Shown here piece after piece: positions 27,088-36,471 of a DNA stretch of 64,000 nucleotides. The position numbers and the translations under genes were made by a program. Position 1 is the first letter of the stretch. Each line of letters starts with the position of its first letter. The stretch is from assembly GCA_958403385.1 (NCBI GenBank), contig CATXXC010000002.1:62001-126000 (forward strand). The letters are read 5' to 3'. The notes under the pieces are model-generated. The model saw only the letters and a program-made list of their open reading frames with translations. It had not been told where the DNA came from and ran no database searches. This stretch comes from an uncultured Collinsella sp. (lineage in GTDB: Bacteria; Actinomycetota; Coriobacteriia; Coriobacteriales; Coriobacteriaceae).

Positions 27088-27810
27088 TTGTCCGACATCC
27101 GATATAAACGCGTGCTTCTTAAGCTTTCCGGCGAAGCACTCATGGGCGACGGCCAATATGGCATCGACCCCAAGGTTACCGACCATCTTGCCAAGCAGGT
27201 CAAGGAGCTGCTCGCCGTTGGCCATGAGGTCGGCGTCGTTGTCGGCGGCGGTAATATTTTCCGCGGCATGGCCGGCGCTGCCGGTGGCATGGAGCGTGCT
27301 CAGGCCGACTACATGGGCATGCTGGCAACCGTTATGAACGCGCTCGCCCTGCAGGATGCCTTCGAGCACAACGATGTTCCCTGCCGCGTTATGAGCGCTA
27401 TCCAGATGAACGAGATCTGCGAGCCCTATATTCGCCGTCGCGCCATCAACCACCTTTCCAAGGGCAACGTTGTTATTTTTGCCGCCGGTTCGGGCAATCC
27501 GTACTTTACGACCGACACCGCCGCGGCTCTTCGTGCGTGCGAGATCGGCGCCGAGATTCTGATTAAAGCCACCAAGGTTGACGGCATCTACGACAAGGAT
27601 CCCGTCAAGTGCGCCGATGCCGTCCGTTTTGACAAGATTACCTATCACGAGGTTCTCGTCCGCGGTCTGCAGGTTATGGATTCCACGGCTACGGCACTGT
27701 GCCAGGATAACCGTATGCCGATTTTGGTCCTCAACATCGATGGCGAGGACACCGTCAAGCGCGCGCTCGCGGGTGAGCCCGTCGGCACGCTCGTCTATCA
27801 GGAGGATTAA
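27088..27810 (+). CDS. pyrH: UMP kinase
   Basis: Phosphorylates UMP to UDP; it takes the product of the pyr operon located at 40-45 kb. The 240-residue amino-acid-kinase-fold protein has RVLLKLSGEALMG, VGVVVGGGNIFRG and the ATKVDGIYDKDP loop. The TTG start has AAAGGAGGATC upstream. It opens a long co-directional run to proS. Confidence 0.96.
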   Translation: MSDIRYKRVLLKLSGEALMGDGQYGIDPKVTDHLAKQVKELLAVGHEVGVVVGGGNIFRGMAGAAGGMERAQADYMGMLATVMNALALQDAFEHNDVPCRVMSAIQMNEICEPYIRRRAINHLSKGNVVIFAAGSGNPYFTTDTAAALRACEIGAEILIKATKVDGIYDKDPVKCADAVRFDKITYHEVLVRGLQVMDSTATALCQDNRMPILVLNIDGEDTVKRALAGEPVGTLVYQED

Positions 27811-27812
27811 GC

Positions 27813-28349
27813 ATGGCAGAGAACATCACCGCCCATATGGACAAGTCGCTCGAGTCCCTCAAGCATAACTTCTCCAAGGTCCGTACCGGCCGCGCCAATG
27901 CCAACATTCTGTCCGACATCACCGTCGATTATTACGGTGTTCCCACGCCGGTCACGCAGGTTGCCGCCGTCAAGACCCCCGAGGCCCACATGCTGCTCAT
28001 CGAGCCGTGGGACAAGGCACTCATCAACGCTATCGTCAAGGCCATCGGCGCTTCCGATCTGGGTATTACCCCCAACTCCGATGGCACCGTCGTTCGTCTG
28101 CCGTTCCCGGCTCCCACCGAGGAGCGCCGTCGCGAGCTCGTCAAGGAGTGCCGCGAGTACGCCGAGCAGGCCAAGGTGTCTATCCGTAACATCCGTCGCG
28201 ACTTCAACAACAAGCTTGAGCGCGATGAGGAGCTCACCGAGGACGATGTCCGTCGCGAGCAGGCCAAGGTCCAGAAGCACACCGATGAGTATGTCGCCAA
28301 GGTCGAGGAGCTTCTGAAGGAAAAAGAAGCCGAGGTCATGGAGATCTAA
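27813..28349 (+). CDS. frr: Ribosome recycling factor
   Basis: Splits post-termination ribosomes with EF-G. The 178-residue protein has the family sequence LKHNFSKVRTGRANANILSDI and the basic VRLPFPAPTEERRRELVK segment, with the long three-helix bundle at the C-terminus. AGGAGG precedes the ATG, two bases after pyrH. pyrH-frr-uppS-cdsA order is conserved widely. Confidence 0.97.
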   Translation: MAENITAHMDKSLESLKHNFSKVRTGRANANILSDITVDYYGVPTPVTQVAAVKTPEAHMLLIEPWDKALINAIVKAIGASDLGITPNSDGTVVRLPFPAPTEERRRELVKECREYAEQAKVSIRNIRRDFNNKLERDEELTEDDVRREQAKVQKHTDEYVAKVEELLKEKEAEVMEI

Positions 28350-28350
28350 G

Positions 28351-29145
28351 GTGCAATACGACGAGCATAAACTGGTCGAGTACTTTGCCGACGCCCCTGC
28401 GGGCGTCGGTTTTTCCGACCTTGACCTCAATAACATTCCGCACCATATCTCGTGCATCATGGACGGCAATGGTCGTTGGGCCACATCGCGCGGTCTTGCA
28501 CGCACCGAGGGCCACAAGGCGGGTATCGTCTCCCTTCGTGAGATTATTACCGCCTGCGTGCGTCTGGGCGTCGACGTGCTTTCGGCCTATGCGTTTTCTA
28601 CCGAAAACTGGAACCGCCCGCAGCATGAGGTCAACGTCTTGATGCACCTGTTTGCCAAGACGTTTATCGACGAGCTGCCGCTTCTGAAGCGCGAAAACGT
28701 GCGCGTTGTCTTTTTGGGTGACATTTCCGCGCTGCCCAAGAAGACCCGCGACGTTTTTGAACGCGGTCTTGCCGAGTGCGCCAATCACACCGGCATGACG
28801 CTGGCGCTTGCCGTCAACTACGGCGCGCGTGCCGAGATTACCCGCGCTGTCCGTCAGATCGCACTCGACGCTGCCGCCGGTAAGATCGATCCTGGCTCAA
28901 TTGATGACGACATGGTGGCTTCCCACCTCTATACCGCCGGCCTTCCCGATCCTGAGCTTGTGATTCGCACTTCTGGTGAGCTGCGCCTTTCGAACTATCT
29001 GCTGTGGCAGGTGGCTTATTCCGAATTCTACGTCACCGATACCTATTGGCCCGACTTTGATCGTTGGGGCCTTGTCGACGCCATTTTGGCCTATCAGGGC
29101 CGTGACCGTAGGTTTGGTGGTCTGAGCAAGACCGAGGAGGCTTAA
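28351..29145 (+). CDS. uppS: Isoprenyl transferase (undecaprenyl diphosphate synthase)
   Basis: Cis-prenyltransferase making the C55 carrier lipid for cell-wall synthesis. MDGNGRWATSRGLARTEGHK begins near residue 36 with the catalytic Asp and Arg residues; VIRTSGELRLSNYLLWQ and YWPDFD complete the active site. About 30 extra residues precede the core. GTG start one base after frr. Adjacent cdsA and dxr belong to linked lipid and isoprenoid pathways. Confidence 0.95.
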   Translation: MQYDEHKLVEYFADAPAGVGFSDLDLNNIPHHISCIMDGNGRWATSRGLARTEGHKAGIVSLREIITACVRLGVDVLSAYAFSTENWNRPQHEVNVLMHLFAKTFIDELPLLKRENVRVVFLGDISALPKKTRDVFERGLAECANHTGMTLALAVNYGARAEITRAVRQIALDAAAGKIDPGSIDDDMVASHLYTAGLPDPELVIRTSGELRLSNYLLWQVAYSEFYVTDTYWPDFDRWGLVDAILAYQGRDRRFGGLSKTEEA

Positions 29146-29147
29146 TC

Positions 29148-30047
29148 GTGTCCGATCGTCCCAAGGCAATTGCTCCCAAGATATCTGAGCGCAAGGCCGT
29201 CGCTGCGGGAGCGCCCGCAGCGAAGAATGGCACCGGTTCGTGGCTTGCCGGCTTTATCACCCGTGCCGCCGCCGGTATCGTCTATGCCGTTGTCTTTATC
29301 CTGTGCCTGGTTTTGGGTATTGTGCCCACGGCCATCTTTGTTTCCGTCATGAGCGGTCTGTGCTGCTATGAGTTTTTCCGTATGACAAGGCTCGATGGCA
29401 AGATGGCTAACGAGCGCATGGGTATCGCTGCCGCCGTGCTCTTTCCGCTGTCGGCGTTGGGCGATTCGATGCTGCTGAATGCCCTGCTTTTTGCCCTGAT
29501 GCTCGCTGTGGGCATTTGGTATGTCTGGTCGCCGCGTACCCGCATCTCTGATGTGGCCGTGACGCTCATGGGTCCCATCTACACTGGCTTTATGCTGTCG
29601 GCTATCGTGCTGCTGCGCGATGCCGTGCCCGGTTTTGCCGGCGCCCTGCTTTCGGTGGGCGTTTGTTCGTCCCTTTGGGTCTCCGATTCGTTTGCCTACA
29701 TCGTGGGCAGCCGTATCGGTAAACACAAGATGGTCCCCAAGATCTCTCCCAAAAAGAGCTGGGAGGGGTTTGTTGGCGGCATTCTTGGCTCGGTTTTGAT
29801 TTGGCTCATCCTGTGGGCGACGCACTTCTACAAGCTCAGCCTGCCCTATGCGCTGCTGTGCGGCGTGGTCGTGTCCGTCCTGGGCGTTATCGGCGACCTC
29901 ATCGAGTCGCGCATCAAGCGCGGTGTGGGCGTCAAGGATTCCGGCAACCTTATCCCGGGCCATGGCGGCATGCTCGATCGTAGCGATTCGCTTATCTTTG
30001 GCTGCATTACCGCGCAGCTGCTTTTGATGATCGGAGGCGTGCTGTAA
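29148..30047 (+). CDS. cdsA: Phosphatidate cytidylyltransferase
   Basis: Makes CDP-diacylglycerol for phospholipid synthesis. The 299-residue protein has about eight hydrophobic segments from residue ~38 and the signature near 260-285: IKRGVGVKDSGNLIPGHGG in part, then MLDRSDSL. A ~35-residue polar N-terminus precedes the first membrane segment. GTG start two bases after uppS; overlaps dxr by one base. Confidence 0.94.
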   Translation: MSDRPKAIAPKISERKAVAAGAPAAKNGTGSWLAGFITRAAAGIVYAVVFILCLVLGIVPTAIFVSVMSGLCCYEFFRMTRLDGKMANERMGIAAAVLFPLSALGDSMLLNALLFALMLAVGIWYVWSPRTRISDVAVTLMGPIYTGFMLSAIVLLRDAVPGFAGALLSVGVCSSLWVSDSFAYIVGSRIGKHKMVPKISPKKSWEGFVGGILGSVLIWLILWATHFYKLSLPYALLCGVVVSVLGVIGDLIESRIKRGVGVKDSGNLIPGHGGMLDRSDSLIFGCITAQLLLMIGGVL

Positions 30048-31234
30048 TGTCCTTCCAGACGACGTATGGCCCCGATGGGCGTCTCCGTGTTGCCATCCTG
30101 GGTTGTACGGGCTCTATCGGCACCCAGGCGCTCGATGTGTGTCGCCGGCATGCCGATCGCCTGCAGGTGACGGCGCTGTCCGTTAACTCCAGTACCTCCG
30201 AGCTCGTTGCCGCTGCCCGCGAGTTCTCGGTTCCGGCGGTTGCCGTGGCCGATGTCGCTCATGGCGATGACGCCGTGCTGCAGGAGTTGCCCGAGGGAAC
30301 GAAGCTCGGCGTTGGCGCGCAGGCGGTTTGCGAGCTCGCGTGTCGCGACGATGTCGACTGCGTGCTCGTCGCTATTGTGGGCGCCGCCGGTCTCGAGGCG
30401 AGCCATGCGGCCTTGACCTCGAATAAGCGTCTTGCCCTTGCCAACAAGGAGTCCCTCGTCGTCGGCGGAGACTTGCTTATGCCGTTGGCGCAACCGGGCC
30501 AGCTTATTCCAGTCGACTCTGAGCACTCCGCCATCTACCAGTGCTATCTGGGGGAGAACCCACGCGAGGCTCATTGTATTTGGCTCACCTGCTCGGGCGG
30601 TCCGTTTTTTGGCCGCACGCGCGACGAGCTCAATCGCGTGACGCGTGCCGATGCCCTCGCACATCCCACGTGGGCCATGGGCGCCAAGATCACCATCGAC
30701 TCCGCCACCCTCATGAACAAGGGCCTGGAGCGCATTGAGGCCATGCATCTGTTTAACTGCGACCTCGATTTCATTAACGTGGTCGTGCAGCGTCAGTCCA
30801 AGATTCACTCTATGGTCGAGTTTGCCGACGGCTCCGTGATGGCGCATCTCGGTGCTTCCGACATGCGTATTCCCATCCAGTTCGCGTTCTCGTATCCCGA
30901 GCGTTGGGATACCCCGGCGCCTCGTATCGATTTCCGCGAGCTGGGGCAGCTCACGTTTGATGCTGCCGACATGGATACCTTCCGCTGTCTGGCACTGGCC
31001 GAGCGTGCCGGCAAGACGGGTGGCACCATGCCGTGCGTGCTCAATGCCGCCAACGAGGTCGCCGTCGATGCCTTCCTGCACGATGGCTGCAGCTTTACCG
31101 ATATCGATCGCATTGTGGAATCCTGCATGGATGCCCACGATATGCAGGCGGTCGATTCGTTTGAGCAGCTTCGCGACATCGATGCGTGGGCGCGTGAAAA
31201 GGCTGCGCAGGTACTCGCCGCAACCCGTTCCTAA
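30047..31234 (+). CDS. dxr: 1-deoxy-D-xylulose 5-phosphate reductoisomerase
   Basis: Second step of the MEP isoprenoid pathway. The NADPH fold GCTGSIGTQALDVCRRH is near the N-terminus; ALANKESLVVGGDLLMPL and IPVDSEHSAIYQCY hold active-site residues, and IDSATLMNKGLERIEA the metal-binding region. Length 395, typical. With ispG three genes downstream it shows the organism uses the MEP route. Confidence 0.96.
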   Translation: MSFQTTYGPDGRLRVAILGCTGSIGTQALDVCRRHADRLQVTALSVNSSTSELVAAAREFSVPAVAVADVAHGDDAVLQELPEGTKLGVGAQAVCELACRDDVDCVLVAIVGAAGLEASHAALTSNKRLALANKESLVVGGDLLMPLAQPGQLIPVDSEHSAIYQCYLGENPREAHCIWLTCSGGPFFGRTRDELNRVTRADALAHPTWAMGAKITIDSATLMNKGLERIEAMHLFNCDLDFINVVVQRQSKIHSMVEFADGSVMAHLGASDMRIPIQFAFSYPERWDTPAPRIDFRELGQLTFDAADMDTFRCLALAERAGKTGGTMPCVLNAANEVAVDAFLHDGCSFTDIDRIVESCMDAHDMQAVDSFEQLRDIDAWAREKAAQVLAATRS

Positions 31235-31259
31235 CCCATAAGGATTGCTTTTTCGTTTT

Positions 31260-32621
31260 ATGGATACTGTTCTGAGCGTTCTCTCATCGGTCTTTTGGGG
31301 CCTGCTGATGCTTTCCGTCCTCGTGTTTTTGCACGAGGGCGGCCACTTTTTGGCGGCGCGTGCCTGCGGCGTCCGTGTGACCGAGTTCTTTTTGGGCCTG
31401 CCGTGCCGCTTTGACATCCATTACACGTCGCGTCGCATTGGAACCAAGTTTGGCGTGACCCCGCTGCTGCTGGGTGGCTACGCTGCCATCTGCGGTATGG
31501 ATCCGACCGATGTCTCCTGCGCCGATCGCGTGCTCGCGGCTATCTACCGTCATGGTCGCGTGACCGTGGCCGACCTTGCTGTCGAGCTCGAGCTTTCCGA
31601 GGAGGATGTGCTCGAGGCTTGTGCTCTGTTGCTGGGCTGGGGCTCCATCGCTCCCTGGTATGAGGAAGGGGAGAAACCCTCGCCGAGCTACTATCCCACC
31701 AAGTATCAGACGCTGCCGCGAGACGCGGCGGGTTACACCACCTTTGACGGCCGCCGGTTCGATCGAGAGCATGCGACTGCCGAGGGCGATGTGTGGGAGC
31801 TGCCGTGCGGCGAGGCTGATTTCTTGGCGCAAGAGCGCTCGCACACTTATCTTGGCCAGGGCTTTCTCAAGCGCGCCTTTATGCTGCTCGCGGGCATTCT
31901 CGTCAATATCCTGACGGGTTTTTTGCTGCTTATGAGCATCTATTCCATTGCGGGCGTCACCGTGCCGATCGATACCAACGTGATCGGTCAGGTTGACGAG
32001 GGGTCTATTGCCGCCAAGGTGGGTATCGAGGCTGGTGATGCGATCCTTTCGGTTGACGGTGTATCGTGCTCCACATGGATGAACGTTTACGATGCCATCG
32101 GCAAGGCCGCCGATAAGGACGATATCGCCATCGAGTACGAGCGTGACGGCAAGCAGCATTCGACCACGGTTGCGCTCAAAGAGGACGAGCGCCTAGGTGT
32201 GTATGCCTCTACGCAGGTAGTCCGTTTGGACCCCATCACCTCGGCGCGTCTGTCATTCTCCTATGTTGTGCAGACCGCGGAGGGCGTGATGCGCCTGCTC
32301 CAGCCGCAGCATACGATGGAGATTCTCGATCAGTCTTCTTCGATCGTGGGTATTAGCGTTATGTCCTCACAGGCTGCTGCTGCCGGTCCTGCCACATTCC
32401 TTTCGTTTGCCGCCCTCATTTCGTTCTCGCTTGGCTTTATGAACCTGCTGCCCATCCCACCACTCGATGGCGGCAAGCTGGTCATCGAGATCATTCAAAA
32501 GATTGCGGGCCGCGAGCTACCTCTCAAGGTCCAGACGATTGTGAGCTATGTGGGCATCGCGCTCTTTGCGCTGCTGTTTGTCTATATGCTTCGTTCCGAC
32601 ATCCTTCGATTTATTCTGTAG
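31260..32621 (+). CDS. rseP: Site-2 protease RseP with inserted winged-helix-like domain
   Basis: Intramembrane zinc metalloprotease. The first membrane helix carries HEGGH (residues 25-29), the substrate-gating strand is GVTPLLLGGYAAICG (65-79), a PDZ domain sits at ~235-320, and the LDG motif is in NLLPIPPLDGGKL near 400. Unlike standard RseP, residues ~84-190 between the gating strand and the second membrane helix form an extra region; 86-132 look like a winged helix (DRVLAAIYRHGRVTVADLA). ATG 31260 is chosen; TTG 31245 lies one base from AAGGA and is less likely. Gene order dxr-rseP-ispG is conserved. Confidence 0.9.
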   Translation: MDTVLSVLSSVFWGLLMLSVLVFLHEGGHFLAARACGVRVTEFFLGLPCRFDIHYTSRRIGTKFGVTPLLLGGYAAICGMDPTDVSCADRVLAAIYRHGRVTVADLAVELELSEEDVLEACALLLGWGSIAPWYEEGEKPSPSYYPTKYQTLPRDAAGYTTFDGRRFDREHATAEGDVWELPCGEADFLAQERSHTYLGQGFLKRAFMLLAGILVNILTGFLLLMSIYSIAGVTVPIDTNVIGQVDEGSIAAKVGIEAGDAILSVDGVSCSTWMNVYDAIGKAADKDDIAIEYERDGKQHSTTVALKEDERLGVYASTQVVRLDPITSARLSFSYVVQTAEGVMRLLQPQHTMEILDQSSSIVGISVMSSQAAAAGPATFLSFAALISFSLGFMNLLPIPPLDGGKLVIEIIQKIAGRELPLKVQTIVSYVGIALFALLFVYMLRSDILRFIL

Positions 32622-32634
32622 GGGAGTGTTTGGA

Positions 32635-33717
32635 TTGTCTTTATCCCATCCTTTGCCTCGCGAGTTGACGCGCCCCGTGCATGTGGGCGGTGTGCAGATC
32701 GGTGGCGGCGCGCCGGTGGTGGTCCAATCCATGACCTGCACCGATACCGCTGATGCCCAGGCAACGCTTGCGCAAGTGTGCGCGTTGGCGCAGGCTGGCT
32801 GCGATATCGTGCGTGTGAGCGTGCCCACCGAGGCCGCGCTTGAGGGTTTCCGCACCATCTGTGCCGAGTCTCCGGTGCCAATCGTTGCCGATATCCACTT
32901 TAACCACAAGCTGGCCATTGGCGCTGTGGAGGCCGGTGCCGCCAAGCTCCGCATCAATCCCGGTAATATCGGCGATTGGGCCAAGGTCGATGCTGTCATC
33001 GATGCCGCGGGTGCTGCGGGCTGCGCAATTCGCATCGGTGTCAACGCTGGTTCGCTTGAGCAGGATATCGCCGAGCGCGACGACCTCACGCAGCCCGAAA
33101 AGCTCGTGATGTCGAGCGAGCGCTTCGTCAAGCACTTTGAGGACCGCGGCTTTACGAACATTGTGCTTTCGGCCAAGGCCCATAGCGTGCAAACGACGCT
33201 CGATACCTATCGAGCCCTGTCGCGTGAGATTCCCCACGTTCCGCTTCACCTGGGCGTGACGGAGGCGGGGACCAAGCTCCAGGGCACCATCAAGAGCTCT
33301 GTAGGCTTGGGTATCTTGCTTTCCGAAGGCATTGGCGACACCATGCGTGTGTCGCTCACAGCCGATCCGGTTGAGGAGCCGCCGGTTGCCTGGGGTATTC
33401 TGCAGTCGTTGGGCCTGCGTCGCCGTGGCCCCGAGATTGTCTCGTGCCCCACGTGCGCCCGCTGCCAGGTTAACCTTATTCCCATTGCCGAGGAAGTAAC
33501 CGAGCGGCTTAAGAACTATACCGCGCCGCTTTCGATTGCCGTTATGGGATGTGCCGTTAATGGCCCCGGCGAGGCTTCTGATGCCGACCTGGGCGTTGCT
33601 TGCGGACGTGGTCAGGCCTTGCTCTTTTCGCATGGCCAGATCATTGGTAAAGTAGCTGAGGACCAAATTGTCGACGCGCTTATGGCAGAGGTCGACAAGC
33701 TTATTGAGGAGAAATAA
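32635..33717 (+). CDS. ispG: HMB-PP synthase IspG (GcpE)
   Basis: [4Fe-4S] enzyme converting MEcPP to HMBPP in the MEP pathway. The 360-residue protein has the TIM-barrel start VVVQSMTCTDTADAQATLAQ in part, PIVADIHFNHKLA and RINPGNIG, and cluster cysteines in CPTCARCQ and MGCAVNGPGE. The TTG at 32635 follows AGGGGAG and gives the normal length; the longer frame from 32548 runs back into rseP. proS follows with no gap. Confidence 0.96.
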   Translation: MSLSHPLPRELTRPVHVGGVQIGGGAPVVVQSMTCTDTADAQATLAQVCALAQAGCDIVRVSVPTEAALEGFRTICAESPVPIVADIHFNHKLAIGAVEAGAAKLRINPGNIGDWAKVDAVIDAAGAAGCAIRIGVNAGSLEQDIAERDDLTQPEKLVMSSERFVKHFEDRGFTNIVLSAKAHSVQTTLDTYRALSREIPHVPLHLGVTEAGTKLQGTIKSSVGLGILLSEGIGDTMRVSLTADPVEEPPVAWGILQSLGLRRRGPEIVSCPTCARCQVNLIPIAEEVTERLKNYTAPLSIAVMGCAVNGPGEASDADLGVACGRGQALLFSHGQIIGKVAEDQIVDALMAEVDKLIEEK

Positions 33718-35439
<1,722 letters not shown>

Positions 35440-35469
35440 TCGACGATTTCGCTTGTAGTTCGATATGTG

Positions 35470-35513
35470 GGACGGCCCCGCATTTCTCCAATCGGGGAGA
35501 TGCGGGGCCGTCC
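35470..35513 (+). terminator. Hairpin after proS
   Basis: A strong stem of about 19 bp with mismatches between 35470 and 35513 (GGACGG...CCGTCC ends), followed by TATTATCTTG. The T run is weak. Confidence 0.6.
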
Positions 35514-35544
35514 TATTATCTTGTAGCATCCTCGATATCTAAAA

Positions 35545-35582
35545 GGAAAACCCCACAGCCCATGCGAGCTGCGGGGTTTTCC
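35545..35582. terminator. Bidirectional terminator between proS and the phosphotransferase
   Basis: GGAAAACCCCaCAGC (35545-35559) pairs with GCTGcGGGGTTTTCC (35568-35582). On the minus strand the stem is followed by TTTTAG, so it can end the minus-strand gene at 35618; on the plus strand it can back up the proS hairpin. Confidence 0.75.
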
Positions 35583-35617
35583 ATTGTGCCTCCGATGCGA
35601 AATAAATCGCTCAGATA

Positions 35618-36382
35618 TTACTGATAATCGACGACGTCGATCCAGTTCTTCAGGAACTCATCGTTCACGTTGCGCTTACGAGCGAGCTCGGAAGCGGCGA
35701 CGATGCTCGTCCACTGACGCACGACCTGCATGGGCATGTCGGCACGGTCGCAGTAGAGCTCCAGGTAGGCCTCGGCCTGGTCCTTGCTGTTGAGGGCAAA
35801 GAGCAGGTAGGTGGTGGCAACGTCGGCAGCAGGGGAGCCCTGGGTGGCGTGTGCCCAGTCGCACACATAGAGCTGGCCGTCGTCGCCGACGATGACGTTG
35901 GAGGGGTTGAAGTCGCCGTGGCAGACCTTGAACTCCTTGGTCATGCCATCCAGACGCTCCTGAAGGTTGTAGCGCGTGGTGGCATTGAGCTGATCAAGGC
36001 TGTCGATCATGCGGGCGAACTTGTCGCGCTGACGGTTGAGCAGCGGGGAGGTGTAGCCGTGGATCTCGATCTGGAGGTCGACGAACATCTCGAGGTACTC
36101 ACCAAAGCGCTGGGGCTCGGCAGTCATCTTCTCGGCAAGGGTGGTGCCCGGAACCTTCTCGGTCACGAGCGCCCAGCCGTTGGCGTTCTCGAGCTGGGAA
36201 ACCTCGAGAGCCTTGGGGCTGCGGATGCCGCACTCATTGATGCGGGCAAGATTCAAAGCCTCGTTGAACACGTCGGAGACAGGCTTGGTCTCGTTAAAGA
36301 CCTTGACGATCTTGTCGCCCAGGTCGTAAACGACCTTGTTGCCACGGCGGACGAGCTCGGTCTTGGAATCGGGTAGCAGCAT
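35618..36382 (-). CDS. APH/choline-kinase-like phosphotransferase
   Basis: A 254-residue small-molecule kinase-fold protein. The catalytic loop VCHGDFNPSNVIV lies near residue 154-166 and the metal-binding CDWAHATQGSPAADVA near 176-191, as in aminoglycoside phosphotransferase and choline kinase relatives. The N-lobe has VVYDLGDKIVKVFNE (Lys candidate) and ALVTEKVPGTTLAEK. AAAGGATG precedes the ATG. It is downstream of adhE on the same strand, across a GC hairpin, and may be partly co-transcribed. The substrate cannot be named; resistance is not implied. Confidence 0.75.
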   Translation of the reverse strand: MLLPDSKTELVRRGNKVVYDLGDKIVKVFNETKPVSDVFNEALNLARINECGIRSPKALEVSQLENANGWALVTEKVPGTTLAEKMTAEPQRFGEYLEMFVDLQIEIHGYTSPLLNRQRDKFARMIDSLDQLNATTRYNLQERLDGMTKEFKVCHGDFNPSNVIVGDDGQLYVCDWAHATQGSPAADVATTYLLFALNSKDQAEAYLELYCDRADMPMQVVRQWTSIVAASELARKRNVNDEFLKNWIDVVDYQ

Positions 36383-36416
36383 GGTTGCATCCTTTCAACG
36401 ATGCGATAGAAGCGAC

Positions 36417-36451
36417 GGCGGGGGTGTGTGAAACACCCGTGCACCCCCGCC
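36417..36451 (-). other. GC-rich hairpin between adhE and the phosphotransferase gene
   Basis: A 10-bp perfect stem (36417-36426 with 36442-36451). On the minus strand the T-rich stretches lie before rather than after the stem, so it is not a normal terminator; it may stabilise or process the adhE transcript. Confidence 0.5.
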
Positions 36452-36471
36452 GCAAAAAACCGTGCTAAAAA

